Shown one piece after another: positions 50,362 through 58,254 of a stretch of DNA of 64,000 nucleotides. Within the stretch, counting starts at the first letter, position 1. Each line of letters begins with the position of its first letter. This stretch comes from JABMNT01 sp048262655 (GTDB lineage Bacteria; Pseudomonadota; Alphaproteobacteria; Rhodospirillales; Casp-alpha2), in the NCBI GenBank assembly GCA_048262655.1, contig JBLXEY010000001.1, forward strand, positions 248,001 through 312,000, given 5' to 3'. The notes below the pieces were generated by a model. It saw only the letters and a program-made list of their open reading frames with translations. It had not been told where the DNA came from and searched no databases. Both the position numbers and the translations under genes were made by a program.

Positions 50362-50545
50362 AGTTCAATTCATCAAAGTCCAGAACGGATGCGTCCAGCG
50401 CTAAGTCGCAGGAAAGCGCGTCGAGAATCCGGTAACCTGCGTCCAGATCATCGCGAACCGGGCTAGAAGGAAGTTGAACACTGCTCTCAAACTCATGAGC
50501 CAAAAACATCTCCAATTCTTCCGCATAATCCAAATTTACGTACAT
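50360..50545 (-). CDS. Small hypothetical acidic protein
   Basis: 61 residues, strongly acidic (DYAEELEMFLAHEFES, DALSCDLALDASVLDFDEL) with one cysteine. The ATG is preceded by GGAGGACAGACA, a strong ribosome site, which is the best argument for a real gene. No homology recognised. Possibly a cytoplasmic regulator or adaptor. Confidence 0.55.
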   Translation of the reverse strand: MYVNLDYAEELEMFLAHEFESSVQLPSSPVRDDLDAGYRILDALSCDLALDASVLDFDELN

Positions 50546-50825
50546 TGTCTGTCCTCCAAAATTAGGCCCCTAAATACAAAGCGGCAAAAAGTTAACGGTA
50601 AAACCAATGCATGTATTGTGCCATTTTACGAAACCTGAGATTCGATAAGGTTATGGTTAACCGATTGTTAACTACGTTGGGACAATATGGGGTAGACAAT
50701 CATATGTAATTCAGGCAAATATTGCGTATAAGATTTTCGATTCGCGTTTTCATGGTTACGTCTTTGAGATGTCGTTTACTTTCGTTTTCGGCTTTAGATA
50801 TTGAGTTACAGGATGCTTCGGCACT

Positions 50826-52136
50826 ATGAGCCTTAAGACGACAATAAATCGAGCATTCAGGCTCACATTGCTGTGTAGCTTCACGATTTTTCCATTTTCG
50901 TCTGGTGCGACTGCGGCTTCTCTTTTTGAAAACCTTGAGACCCTTATTAAAGAACATAAACGCGCCAAAGCGTCAGACGCAGATGTGAGTGCGGCTACCG
51001 AGCAACTAAGTGTGACAGAAGGTGGCTGGTACCCGGTGTTTGATGCAACAGCCAGCTACGGTAAAGAACGCCGGAACAAACCATCAGGGACCGCAGATAC
51101 GAATATGGTCCCGCGCGTTGTTGATCTGTCTGTGACCCAAAAACTTTGGGATTTTGGGTCGACAGATGCCAATATCAAACGATCAAAGATCACTTTGGAG
51201 CAAGCGCAGATCACGCGCGACGCTACAATACAAGGCCTGATCGTCGAAGGGATTACGGCCCATCTCAATGTGATCCTCAATTACAAAGTCCTGCAACTTT
51301 TCAAGAACTCAACCGCCAACGTCAAACGACAGACCGAACTGGAAGACGCACGCGTGCAACGCGGGGCTGGTTTCTCGACGGATGTCTTACAATCAAAAAC
51401 CCAATTGGCCGGCGCGCAAGCTCAAGAGATACGGGCTGAAGGGGCACTAAAACAGGCGATTAATCGCTATCGTGCGGTCTTTGGTTTTGTTCCAGAAGAC
51501 CCAGGTGCGCTGATCACGCCTCGATTGCCATTGGAATTATTACCGAGTACTCTTGATGAAGCGATTGAACTGACCCTAAGAAACAATCCGCAACTGAACG
51601 CCGCCCGGCTAGGTGCAGATATCGCACGTGAGGATATAAGAATTGCGCGTGCCGACGGTTTTTTCCCGGTTATTGAGGCCTCGGCGGAAACGAACTTCAA
51701 AGAAGAAAATGGCGGCACTGCTGGAACCCAGGAAGAACGCCTTATTAAAGTTGAAGCGACGTTTAATTTCAATTTGGGTGCAACTGCCGTCAATACGCTT
51801 AAGGCTTCGGAACAAACCCACCTGGCAACAACCAGTCGATATGGCGAAACAAAAGACGGCCTGGAAGAGCAAGCCCGAAACGCTTGGGACAACCTTGATA
51901 CCGCCCGTAAAAATGCGGAACATCTCCATAATCAGGCAAATATTGCCGCTGAGTTCCTGGAATTGGCAAGACGTGAACGTCAGCTTGGAAACCGCACTCT
52001 GATTGATGTTTTGGCTGGCGAAACGGCTTTGATCAGTGCTTCCAGCGACGCGGCTGCTGCAGATACAAATGTTGCCTTGGCGGTCTATTCGCTTCTTAAC
52101 ATTATTGGCGTCGTTACCCCGGACGTTGTTAAATAA
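50826..52136 (+). CDS. TolC family outer-membrane efflux protein (T1SS)
   Basis: 436 residues of the TolC fold: signal peptide (TLLCSFTIFPFSSGATA), then the two-fold repeat of helix-strand-helix, with ASLFENLETLIKEHKRAK, LSVTQKLWDFGSTDANIKRSK and LEDARVQRGAGFSTDVLQSKTQLA in the first half and VEATFNFNLGATAV, LARRERQLGNRTLIDVLAGET in the second. It forms the outer-membrane channel of the type I system encoded downstream. A single weak AGGA precedes the ATG. It is followed after 143 nt by the ABC gene. Confidence 0.9.
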   Translation: MSLKTTINRAFRLTLLCSFTIFPFSSGATAASLFENLETLIKEHKRAKASDADVSAATEQLSVTEGGWYPVFDATASYGKERRNKPSGTADTNMVPRVVDLSVTQKLWDFGSTDANIKRSKITLEQAQITRDATIQGLIVEGITAHLNVILNYKVLQLFKNSTANVKRQTELEDARVQRGAGFSTDVLQSKTQLAGAQAQEIRAEGALKQAINRYRAVFGFVPEDPGALITPRLPLELLPSTLDEAIELTLRNNPQLNAARLGADIAREDIRIARADGFFPVIEASAETNFKEENGGTAGTQEERLIKVEATFNFNLGATAVNTLKASEQTHLATTSRYGETKDGLEEQARNAWDNLDTARKNAEHLHNQANIAAEFLELARRERQLGNRTLIDVLAGETALISASSDAAAADTNVALAVYSLLNIIGVVTPDVVK

Positions 52137-52279
52137 CCCTTCGCCTTCGGATTAAAGTCCGTCAGGCTTTCGTTTTAGGCACCTTAAAATGCGATCCCGT
52201 CGATAGAGCGCCGCATAGAAAACCGATGCGACAAGCACCCGTATACTTCCGGCTTTTTAGTGTGATATAATCTTCGCAA

Positions 52280-53995
52280 ATGAAGGAACTTTTTACCCGA
52301 TTAGCTGCCCGTCCGGGCCTGACAGCCGAGATGATGGCAGCATCGCTTATTGCGAACCTGCTTGCACTTGCGTCCCCCATATTCGTCATGCAGGTTCTGA
52401 ACCGCTATGTCGCCCACGGTGTCCAGTCAACATTGGTAACTCTTTGTGCCGGAGTCGCCATCGCAATTGTCCTGGAACTCGCATTCAGGCAGATCCGGAT
52501 GCGCCTGGCAGCGAGCGTCAATGCGGCATCTGATCGGGCCATCTCTAATGCTGCCTTTGCAACCCTGACAAATACCAAAGCCGCCTATATTGAAAACCTG
52601 CCTCTAGGCCTCCGTCAGGAAATGATGACGGGTGCGGAAAAGTTACAGGCGGCCTATAACGCGAACAATATGTCATCGATTATGGATGTGCCGTTCGCCC
52701 TATTGTTTATTGGCGTACTGTATATGCTGAACCCGACGATCGCGTTAGTCGTCGCGTGTTTTGTGATTGGTTCATTCCTGATTTCAGTTCTGACACTGAC
52801 CTCTTTGCGCAAACCCACACGTATGATGCAGGCCGAATCAGGACAGCGGAGCAGCTTGATTGGCGCAGCCATTCAAGCCGGCGATACAGTTCGTGCCTTT
52901 AACGGCGCATCCCTGATACGCCAACAGTGGCAAAAACGATCAACCGCGTTCAATCTGCTCGGGCGGATCGTCATGCTCCGCCAGGGCTTTGTCCAAAGCT
53001 TGGGGATGAGTTTACAGGCAATTATGGGCGCAGTCGTCATCGGGTTGGGCGCCTTTCAGGTTGTCGCCGGGACAATGGATGTCGGGATCATGATCGGCGC
53101 AAATATTCTTGCGGCTCGTGCTCTTGGGCCGATTATCAAGTTCGCGATGATGAGTGAACAATTCGCGAAAGCACGACAAGCAATTGTCATGTTTAATGAA
53201 TTCAGCCGTCTGCCAAACGAGCGCACCGATGGAACAGCCTTGTCGAATTACTCGGGAACAATCGAATTTGATGATATGGCTTTTTCATACCCCGGTGCAA
53301 AAACACCTTTGCTTGAGTCTCTGAACCTAAAGCTGGAGCCTTCAAGCGTGCTGGTTATTTCAGGAGCGAACGCAACGGGTAAAACCTCATTGGCCCGAAT
53401 GATGGTCGGGCTTTTGGAACCAACGCGTGGTCGCATCCTGATCGATGGCGTTGATCTCACACAAGTCGCACCGGAGTGGTGGCGCAAACAAGTCATGTAT
53501 TTGCCTCAAGAACCAAAGTTCCTAAACGGCACATTGGCCGAGAACATTACTGTCTCCAATCAAGATATTGAGGCGACACGACTTCAGGAAATTATCGAAC
53601 TTTCCGGGCTAAGAACTTTTGTCGACCAGAGTGCCGATGGCATCGAAACCCCGATCATCGGTGGCGGTAAAAACCTGTCTCTGGGCATACGGCGGAGAAT
53701 TGCCTTGGCACGTGCCCTGGCGAATGATGGAAAAGTGATGGTCATTGACGAGCCAACGGAAGGCCTTGATGCTGACGGGGCCCAAGCCGTTCTGACAGCG
53801 ATTAACGAGGCAAGCCGAAAAGGCCGTACGGTTATGGTCTTTACCCACGATCACCAGATCATACAATCAGTCCCACATTATCTGGATTTGAACGCGAAAC
53901 CAGTGCCAAAACTGGTTCGAAAAACCGCAGGTCCTGCGCCTGAACAGGTCCCTATTCAAAGCACACCTCCCACGTCTCTGGAGGCAACCTCATGA
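52280..53995 (+). CDS. Type I secretion ABC transporter (permease/ATPase), divergent signature
   Basis: 571 residues with an N-terminal six-helix ABC exporter domain (no peptidase C39 domain) and a C-terminal ATPase. Walker A is GANATGKTSL near residue 361, the Q-loop YLPQEPKFLNGTLAENI, the signature region reads LSLGIRRRIALARAL in place of LSGGQ, Walker B VMVIDEPTEGLDADG near residue 487, and the switch is FTHDH. PrtD/RsaD-type exporters of RTX proteins are the closest recognised group. A TATAAT lies only 11 nt upstream of the ATG and there is no SD, so a leaderless message is possible. It overlaps the HlyD gene by 4 nt. Confidence 0.88.
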   Translation: MKELFTRLAARPGLTAEMMAASLIANLLALASPIFVMQVLNRYVAHGVQSTLVTLCAGVAIAIVLELAFRQIRMRLAASVNAASDRAISNAAFATLTNTKAAYIENLPLGLRQEMMTGAEKLQAAYNANNMSSIMDVPFALLFIGVLYMLNPTIALVVACFVIGSFLISVLTLTSLRKPTRMMQAESGQRSSLIGAAIQAGDTVRAFNGASLIRQQWQKRSTAFNLLGRIVMLRQGFVQSLGMSLQAIMGAVVIGLGAFQVVAGTMDVGIMIGANILAARALGPIIKFAMMSEQFAKARQAIVMFNEFSRLPNERTDGTALSNYSGTIEFDDMAFSYPGAKTPLLESLNLKLEPSSVLVISGANATGKTSLARMMVGLLEPTRGRILIDGVDLTQVAPEWWRKQVMYLPQEPKFLNGTLAENITVSNQDIEATRLQEIIELSGLRTFVDQSADGIETPIIGGGKNLSLGIRRRIALARALANDGKVMVIDEPTEGLDADGAQAVLTAINEASRKGRTVMVFTHDHQIIQSVPHYLDLNAKPVPKLVRKTAGPAPEQVPIQSTPPTSLEATS

Positions 53996-55293
53996 ATGAT
54001 ATTTTACAGCCAACGCAAGAAGAATTGCAGGAAAGCAATAAAATAACCCATGTCTTTTTTGTTCTTTGTGTTGTTCTTGTAGGCGGGTTCGGGGCCTGGG
54101 CCTATCATGGGCAACTTGATATTGTCAGCACTGCGCTTGGGGAAGTCATCCCGGCAACTCAGGTCAAAAGCATTCAACACCTGGAAGGCGGGATCGTTCG
54201 TGAAATCAAAGTCAAAGAAGGGGAATTGGTCCAAAAGGACCAAGCCCTGGTCGTTCTCGAGCCGACGCAAAGCGGCGCCGACGTCGACGAGTTAAGAGCA
54301 CGGATGGCAGGTCTTAAGGCGGATATTGCACGTCTTATTGCCGAGGCATCCAGTGACCCGCAGCCCATTTTTGACGCCGCACTCGCAAAGGACAGGCCTG
54401 ATCTGGTCCGACAAACGCTCGCCATGTTCAAAACGCGCAAAAGCCGGATTGAAAATCAATTGGCCGGGCAGCGTGAAATGATTGCTCAGAATAACGAACT
54501 CATTCAGGAAGTCTCGTCGCGTATCACTTTATCCAGTGAAAAGCTTCAACTTCTCAAGGAGCAGATCGAAATCAGTGAAGAGCTCATGAAAGAGCAACTG
54601 ACAAACCGAATGCAGCATCTGAATTTGCTTAAAGAAGCGGCCTCACTTCGCGGGGCTATTAATGAGGACAAGGCCACCCTTCGGAAAGCCGAATCCAGCT
54701 TCAAAGGAGCAAAAAACAAGCTGGAAACGATCAGGGAATCCTTTGTTGAAAGCGTCCGAAAAGAACTCGATGAAAAACGCCGTTCCCTTGACGAGTACTC
54801 AAGCCGCGTCCTGAAATTCGAAGACTCCTTGCGCCGAACAATCCTGCGCTCTCCGGTCGAGGGTGTCGTAAAGTCGCTATACGTTGTAACGGTGGGAGGT
54901 GTTGTCACACCGGGTGGGACGGTCCTCGACATCGTCCCCGCAGGCGATACGCTGATTATTGAAGCGAAATTGGCTCCTCAGGATATTGGCTATGTACATC
55001 CGGGGCAAACTGCCCTCGTCACTTTGGCCTCTGCAGATGCCAATCGCTTTGGGAATCTAGAGGGTACCGTCGTCAATGTCAGCCCGGATACACTTGTTAG
55101 CAAACAAGGCGAGGCCTTTTATAAGGTGAGAATCTCCACAAAAACCTCATTTTTTGAACATCAAAGCCTGCGATATAGTCTGGTTCCAGGCGTACAGGTC
55201 ACTGCGTCCATTCGCACAGGTCAACGATCCGTGCTAGCATATATCATGCAACCGTTTATGGCGTCGGTTCAAACAGCAATGCGAGAACGATAG
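53992..55293 (+). CDS. Type I secretion membrane fusion protein (HlyD family)
   Basis: 433 residues of the HlyD/PrtE-type adaptor: short cytoplasmic start, one helix (VFFVLCVVLVGGFGAWAYHG), a biotinyl-lipoyl half (VKSIQHLEGGIVREIKVKEGELVQKDQALV), a long coiled coil (residues 130-290) and the second half with LRSPVEGVVKSLYVVTVGGVVTPGGTVLDIVPAG plus the C-terminal YSLVPGVQVTASIRTGQRSV. It joins the inner-membrane ABC exporter to TolC. Overlaps the ABC gene (ATGA) and abuts the next gene by 1 nt. Confidence 0.92.
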   Translation: MNDILQPTQEELQESNKITHVFFVLCVVLVGGFGAWAYHGQLDIVSTALGEVIPATQVKSIQHLEGGIVREIKVKEGELVQKDQALVVLEPTQSGADVDELRARMAGLKADIARLIAEASSDPQPIFDAALAKDRPDLVRQTLAMFKTRKSRIENQLAGQREMIAQNNELIQEVSSRITLSSEKLQLLKEQIEISEELMKEQLTNRMQHLNLLKEAASLRGAINEDKATLRKAESSFKGAKNKLETIRESFVESVRKELDEKRRSLDEYSSRVLKFEDSLRRTILRSPVEGVVKSLYVVTVGGVVTPGGTVLDIVPAGDTLIIEAKLAPQDIGYVHPGQTALVTLASADANRFGNLEGTVVNVSPDTLVSKQGEAFYKVRISTKTSFFEHQSLRYSLVPGVQVTASIRTGQRSVLAYIMQPFMASVQTAMRER

Positions 55294-55294
55294 A

Positions 55295-56068
55295 ATGCGC
55301 GTATCGATATGCAAAAAATTGGCATCTGTAGGCATTATAGGCTTGCTGACAATCACACAGATAGCCTTTGCCGAAACAAATGCACCGCTTGTTAAAATCG
55401 AGACCCAGCGTTCCCTTCAGATCGAAATTCCAGCACCAGAAGTTATACCGGGCGTTTCAAATCCCCCCCTCAAAGGAATTACCTTTAATCTGGGCGAAAC
55501 CATTCATCTGGACCGCCCCTATAACCAATCCCGGCAGGCGCCTGAGGGATGTATTGTAAAATCTGATATTCAGGCGCGGTTTTGCATAGATCCGGTGAAC
55601 TGGCCGGAGGCATTACTGGGTGACATCGTTGCCGATGATGTCATTTACCGCGGAAATCAGGCAATCGTGCGCTATGATGAAAACCGGATTTCACAAGCCC
55701 ATGTCCTGTTTCCCGCAGATCATTTCATTCAAGTTCTGGAACATCTCGAGACCTTGTACGGGCCGCCGACGGAGCAGGAGTTGTTGAAAACGAACATTCC
55801 GGGCAGCCCCCCGATTATCAACACCGTTGCCCGCTGGAAAAGTGTTCTTGATGGCCAACATCAGGACTTAATACTTGAAGTGCGTGCCCACGATGACACC
55901 AGACGGACCTTTCCGGATCACACCCATGGTTTTATGTGGCTCTATCGAACAGGGGCAAAACCGATTTTCCGCCATTTTTCGGTTGTTGATATGATGGTCT
56001 TGAGAAAACGCAGAATTGGTGGCTGGCCATTTCCGGATGAAACAGGCAAAAATTCCGAAATTCATTGA
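55295..56068 (+). CDS. Exported protein of unknown function linked to the T1SS
   Basis: 257 residues with a signal peptide (SVGIIGLLTITQIAFA). The mature sequence has a Pro/Ile-rich start (ETQRSLQIEIPAPEVIPG), two Cys (Cys 87 in PEGCIVK and Cys 98 in ARFCIDP), a central ALLGDIVADDVIYRGNQAIVRYDENRISQAHVLFPA and a His/Asp-rich DTRRTFPDHTHGFMWLYRTG. I recognise no family. It starts one nt after the HlyD stop, so it is translationally coupled and expected to serve the secretion system, for instance as a periplasmic helper, retention factor or substrate processing protein. The product is not an RTX protein. Confidence 0.7.
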   Translation: MRVSICKKLASVGIIGLLTITQIAFAETNAPLVKIETQRSLQIEIPAPEVIPGVSNPPLKGITFNLGETIHLDRPYNQSRQAPEGCIVKSDIQARFCIDPVNWPEALLGDIVADDVIYRGNQAIVRYDENRISQAHVLFPADHFIQVLEHLETLYGPPTEQELLKTNIPGSPPIINTVARWKSVLDGQHQDLILEVRAHDDTRRTFPDHTHGFMWLYRTGAKPIFRHFSVVDMMVLRKRRIGGWPFPDETGKNSEIH

Positions 56069-56111
56069 GTTCCCTCTGGACTGAGCGCACTTTTCCTGCA
56101 AACTTAATGTA

Positions 56112-56136
56112 TTCAGTGTGTGTACGTCATACTGAA
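56112..56136. promoter_or_regulatory. Candidate operator in the AOR promoter region
   Basis: The arms TTCAGTGTG and CATACTGAA are inverted repeats matching at eight of nine positions around a 7-nt spacer. It lies 32 nt upstream of the ATG of the aldehyde oxidoreductase gene. Shape and distance suit a dimeric repressor or activator, possibly the MarR-like regulator at 58251-59978. There is no T-run. Confidence 0.45.
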
Positions 56137-56167
56137 CCAATTTCTAATGCACGGGAGTTTCACGACG

Positions 56168-58003
56168 ATGAGCTGGCAAGGTAAAATACTGCGTGTCGAC
56201 CTAACCGCGATGACGGCAGTTAGTGAACCACTGAATATGGAATGGGCACGCGATTATTTAGGCCAACGCGGCTTGGCAACGCGCTATATGTACGAAGAAG
56301 TACCTGGCAATGTTGGTTCGCTTGATCCGGAAAACCGTCTGATCTTTGCAACCGGGCCTCTAACCGGAACCATGGCATCAACCGGCGGGCGCTATTGTGT
56401 AGTGACCAAAGGGGGCCTCAATGAGGCGATTTCGGCGTCAAACTCCGGTGGATATTTTGGTGCTGAACTTAAATTCGCCGGCTACGACATGGCCATCATT
56501 CAAGGAAAAGCGCCGCATCCGGTCTATTTGATGATTAAGGATGATGAAGCGGAAATTCTGGATGCACGGGATTTCATTTGGGGCGAAACATGCTGGGTAG
56601 CTGAGGACGCAATCAAAACGCGTCATCAGGACCCGCAAATCAAAATTGCATCCATTGGCGTCGCAGGGGAAAACCTTGTTCGCTACGCCTGCGTCGTCAA
56701 CGACAGGGATCGCGCAGCCGGACGTTCGGGTGTTGGAACCGTCATGGGTTCAAAAAACCTGAAAGCTATCGGCGTTCGGGGAACACAAGGTGTTCCGATC
56801 GACAAGCCTGCAATCTTTATGAAGGCGGTCCAGGAAACACGCGACAAACTACAGCCACATCCGGCCCGTGAACGCCTCATGAATTATGGCACCATGCCGA
56901 TGATGGATACAACCAGCGCATACGGATCACTTCCAACCCGCAACAACCAGGATGTGCAATTTGATGGCCTGGAAACGGTGAATGCGAAGGCCATGCGGAC
57001 ACCACGTCGTTCCGACGGGCAAGCTAACCTGATGACCAATAAAGCTTGTTTTGGTTGCACAATCGGCTGCGGACGTGTCTCCAAGATTGATCCAGACCAT
57101 TTCTCAATTCAGGACCCTGAAAAGAAAGCCAAATACGGTGGCGCTATTGGTGGTCTGGAATATGAATCTGGCTTCTCTCTGGCTCCAATGGTTGGTGTCG
57201 ATGATATCGAAGCAGCGACGTATGCCAACATGATCTGTAATGAGCAGGGCATGGATCCAATTTCCTTTGGTGTTTCTGTGTCCGCAGCGATGGAGCTTTT
57301 CGAAAAGGGGTTCCTGACGCTTGAAGATACGGGCGGCATTGAACTTAAGTTCGGCAACGCGGAGGCCTTGTGCCAAATTGCGGACATGACAGGCAAAGGC
57401 GAAGGCTTCGGTGTTGAAATTGGCATGGGTGCTAAGCGCCTGTGCGATAAATACGGGCACCCCGAATTTGCAATGGTTGTCAAAGGTCAGGAGTTTCCGG
57501 GCTATGACGTCCGTGCCATGCAGGGTATGGGTCTGGCTTATGCCACGTCACCACGAGGGGCCTGCCATATGCGTGCCAGCCCATTTGTTGATGATTTCTC
57601 CCACATTCGCCCTGAGGGCAAAGCAAAGATCGTTATGGAGTCTCAGAACGCGTCAGCAATCATTGATTCCACCGGGCTCTGCAAATTCCCGTCAAACGCA
57701 TGGGGAATGGCGGACTATGCGGCCCAAATCCATGGGGCCTGCGAAGGTGATTGGGATGAAAAGCGACTTCTGGAAACCGGCGAAAGAATTTTCACCATTG
57801 AACGCTTGTTTAATAACAGACATGGCTTCACCAAGGCTGACGACACGCTGCCTGATCGCTGCCTGAAAGAACCTGCAAAAAGTGGCGCGGGTAAAGGTCG
57901 GGTGACAGAGCTCGATCAAATGTTGCCTGAGTACTATGAAATGCGGGGCTGGGACGAAGAAGGAGAGCCTACCGGACAACTTCTGGGCCGCCTCGGAATC
58001 TAA
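56168..58003 (+). CDS. Aldehyde ferredoxin oxidoreductase family protein (tungsten/molybdenum)
   Basis: 611 residues from the ATG at 56168 (the ORF is open to 56120). AOR family signatures: the N-terminal GKILRVDLTAMTA, LGQRGLATRYMYEEVP, the pterin-binding LIFATGPLTGTMASTGGRY, SNSGGYFGAEL and GRSGVGTVMGSKNLKAIGVRG. The 4Fe-4S cluster ligands are Cys 294, 297 and 301 (CFGCTIGC) and a later Cys near 505 (STGLCKFP). These enzymes bind bis-pyranopterin with tungsten or molybdenum and oxidise aldehydes or reduce carboxylates. The stop overlaps the start of a ThiS/MoaD-like gene, suggesting a dedicated sulfur carrier. Substrate unknown. Confidence 0.9.
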   Translation: MSWQGKILRVDLTAMTAVSEPLNMEWARDYLGQRGLATRYMYEEVPGNVGSLDPENRLIFATGPLTGTMASTGGRYCVVTKGGLNEAISASNSGGYFGAELKFAGYDMAIIQGKAPHPVYLMIKDDEAEILDARDFIWGETCWVAEDAIKTRHQDPQIKIASIGVAGENLVRYACVVNDRDRAAGRSGVGTVMGSKNLKAIGVRGTQGVPIDKPAIFMKAVQETRDKLQPHPARERLMNYGTMPMMDTTSAYGSLPTRNNQDVQFDGLETVNAKAMRTPRRSDGQANLMTNKACFGCTIGCGRVSKIDPDHFSIQDPEKKAKYGGAIGGLEYESGFSLAPMVGVDDIEAATYANMICNEQGMDPISFGVSVSAAMELFEKGFLTLEDTGGIELKFGNAEALCQIADMTGKGEGFGVEIGMGAKRLCDKYGHPEFAMVVKGQEFPGYDVRAMQGMGLAYATSPRGACHMRASPFVDDFSHIRPEGKAKIVMESQNASAIIDSTGLCKFPSNAWGMADYAAQIHGACEGDWDEKRLLETGERIFTIERLFNNRHGFTKADDTLPDRCLKEPAKSGAGKGRVTELDQMLPEYYEMRGWDEEGEPTGQLLGRLGI

Positions 58004-58254
58004 TGAAAGTCAAAATCAAGCTGGTGTCCATGCCTGGACACCAGCCTTCAGGCTTCGATGAATTTGGCAATGCCGTTTTGAACTTAGACGACAACACTTC
58101 TGTCGTTGATCTTCTAGGGCAGCTCAATCTATCGAAATTGGAATCCTACATGGTTCTTGTGAACGGAGAAACCGTCCCGCCAACGGAGCATGGATCTTAT
58201 CTCTTTAGTGACGGTGATGAAGCCGCGATCTTTCCCCCGATGGAGGGGGGTTAA
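58003..58254 (+). CDS. ThiS/MoaD family sulfur-carrier-like protein
   Basis: 83 residues of the beta-grasp fold: KVKIKLVSMPGHQPSGFDEF, LDDNTSVVDLLGQLN, ESYMVLVNGETVPPTEHGS and a C-terminal DGDEAAIFPPMEGG with the Gly-Gly end needed for thiocarboxylate formation. The start ATG overlaps the AOR stop (taATG), giving a tightly coupled pair. It may be the dedicated pterin dithiolene sulfur donor, or a small subunit, of this AOR; similar pairs are known in other AOR operons. Convergent overlap of 4 nt with the regulator gene. Confidence 0.9.
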   Translation: MKVKIKLVSMPGHQPSGFDEFGNAVLNLDDNTSVVDLLGQLNLSKLESYMVLVNGETVPPTEHGSYLFSDGDEAAIFPPMEGG

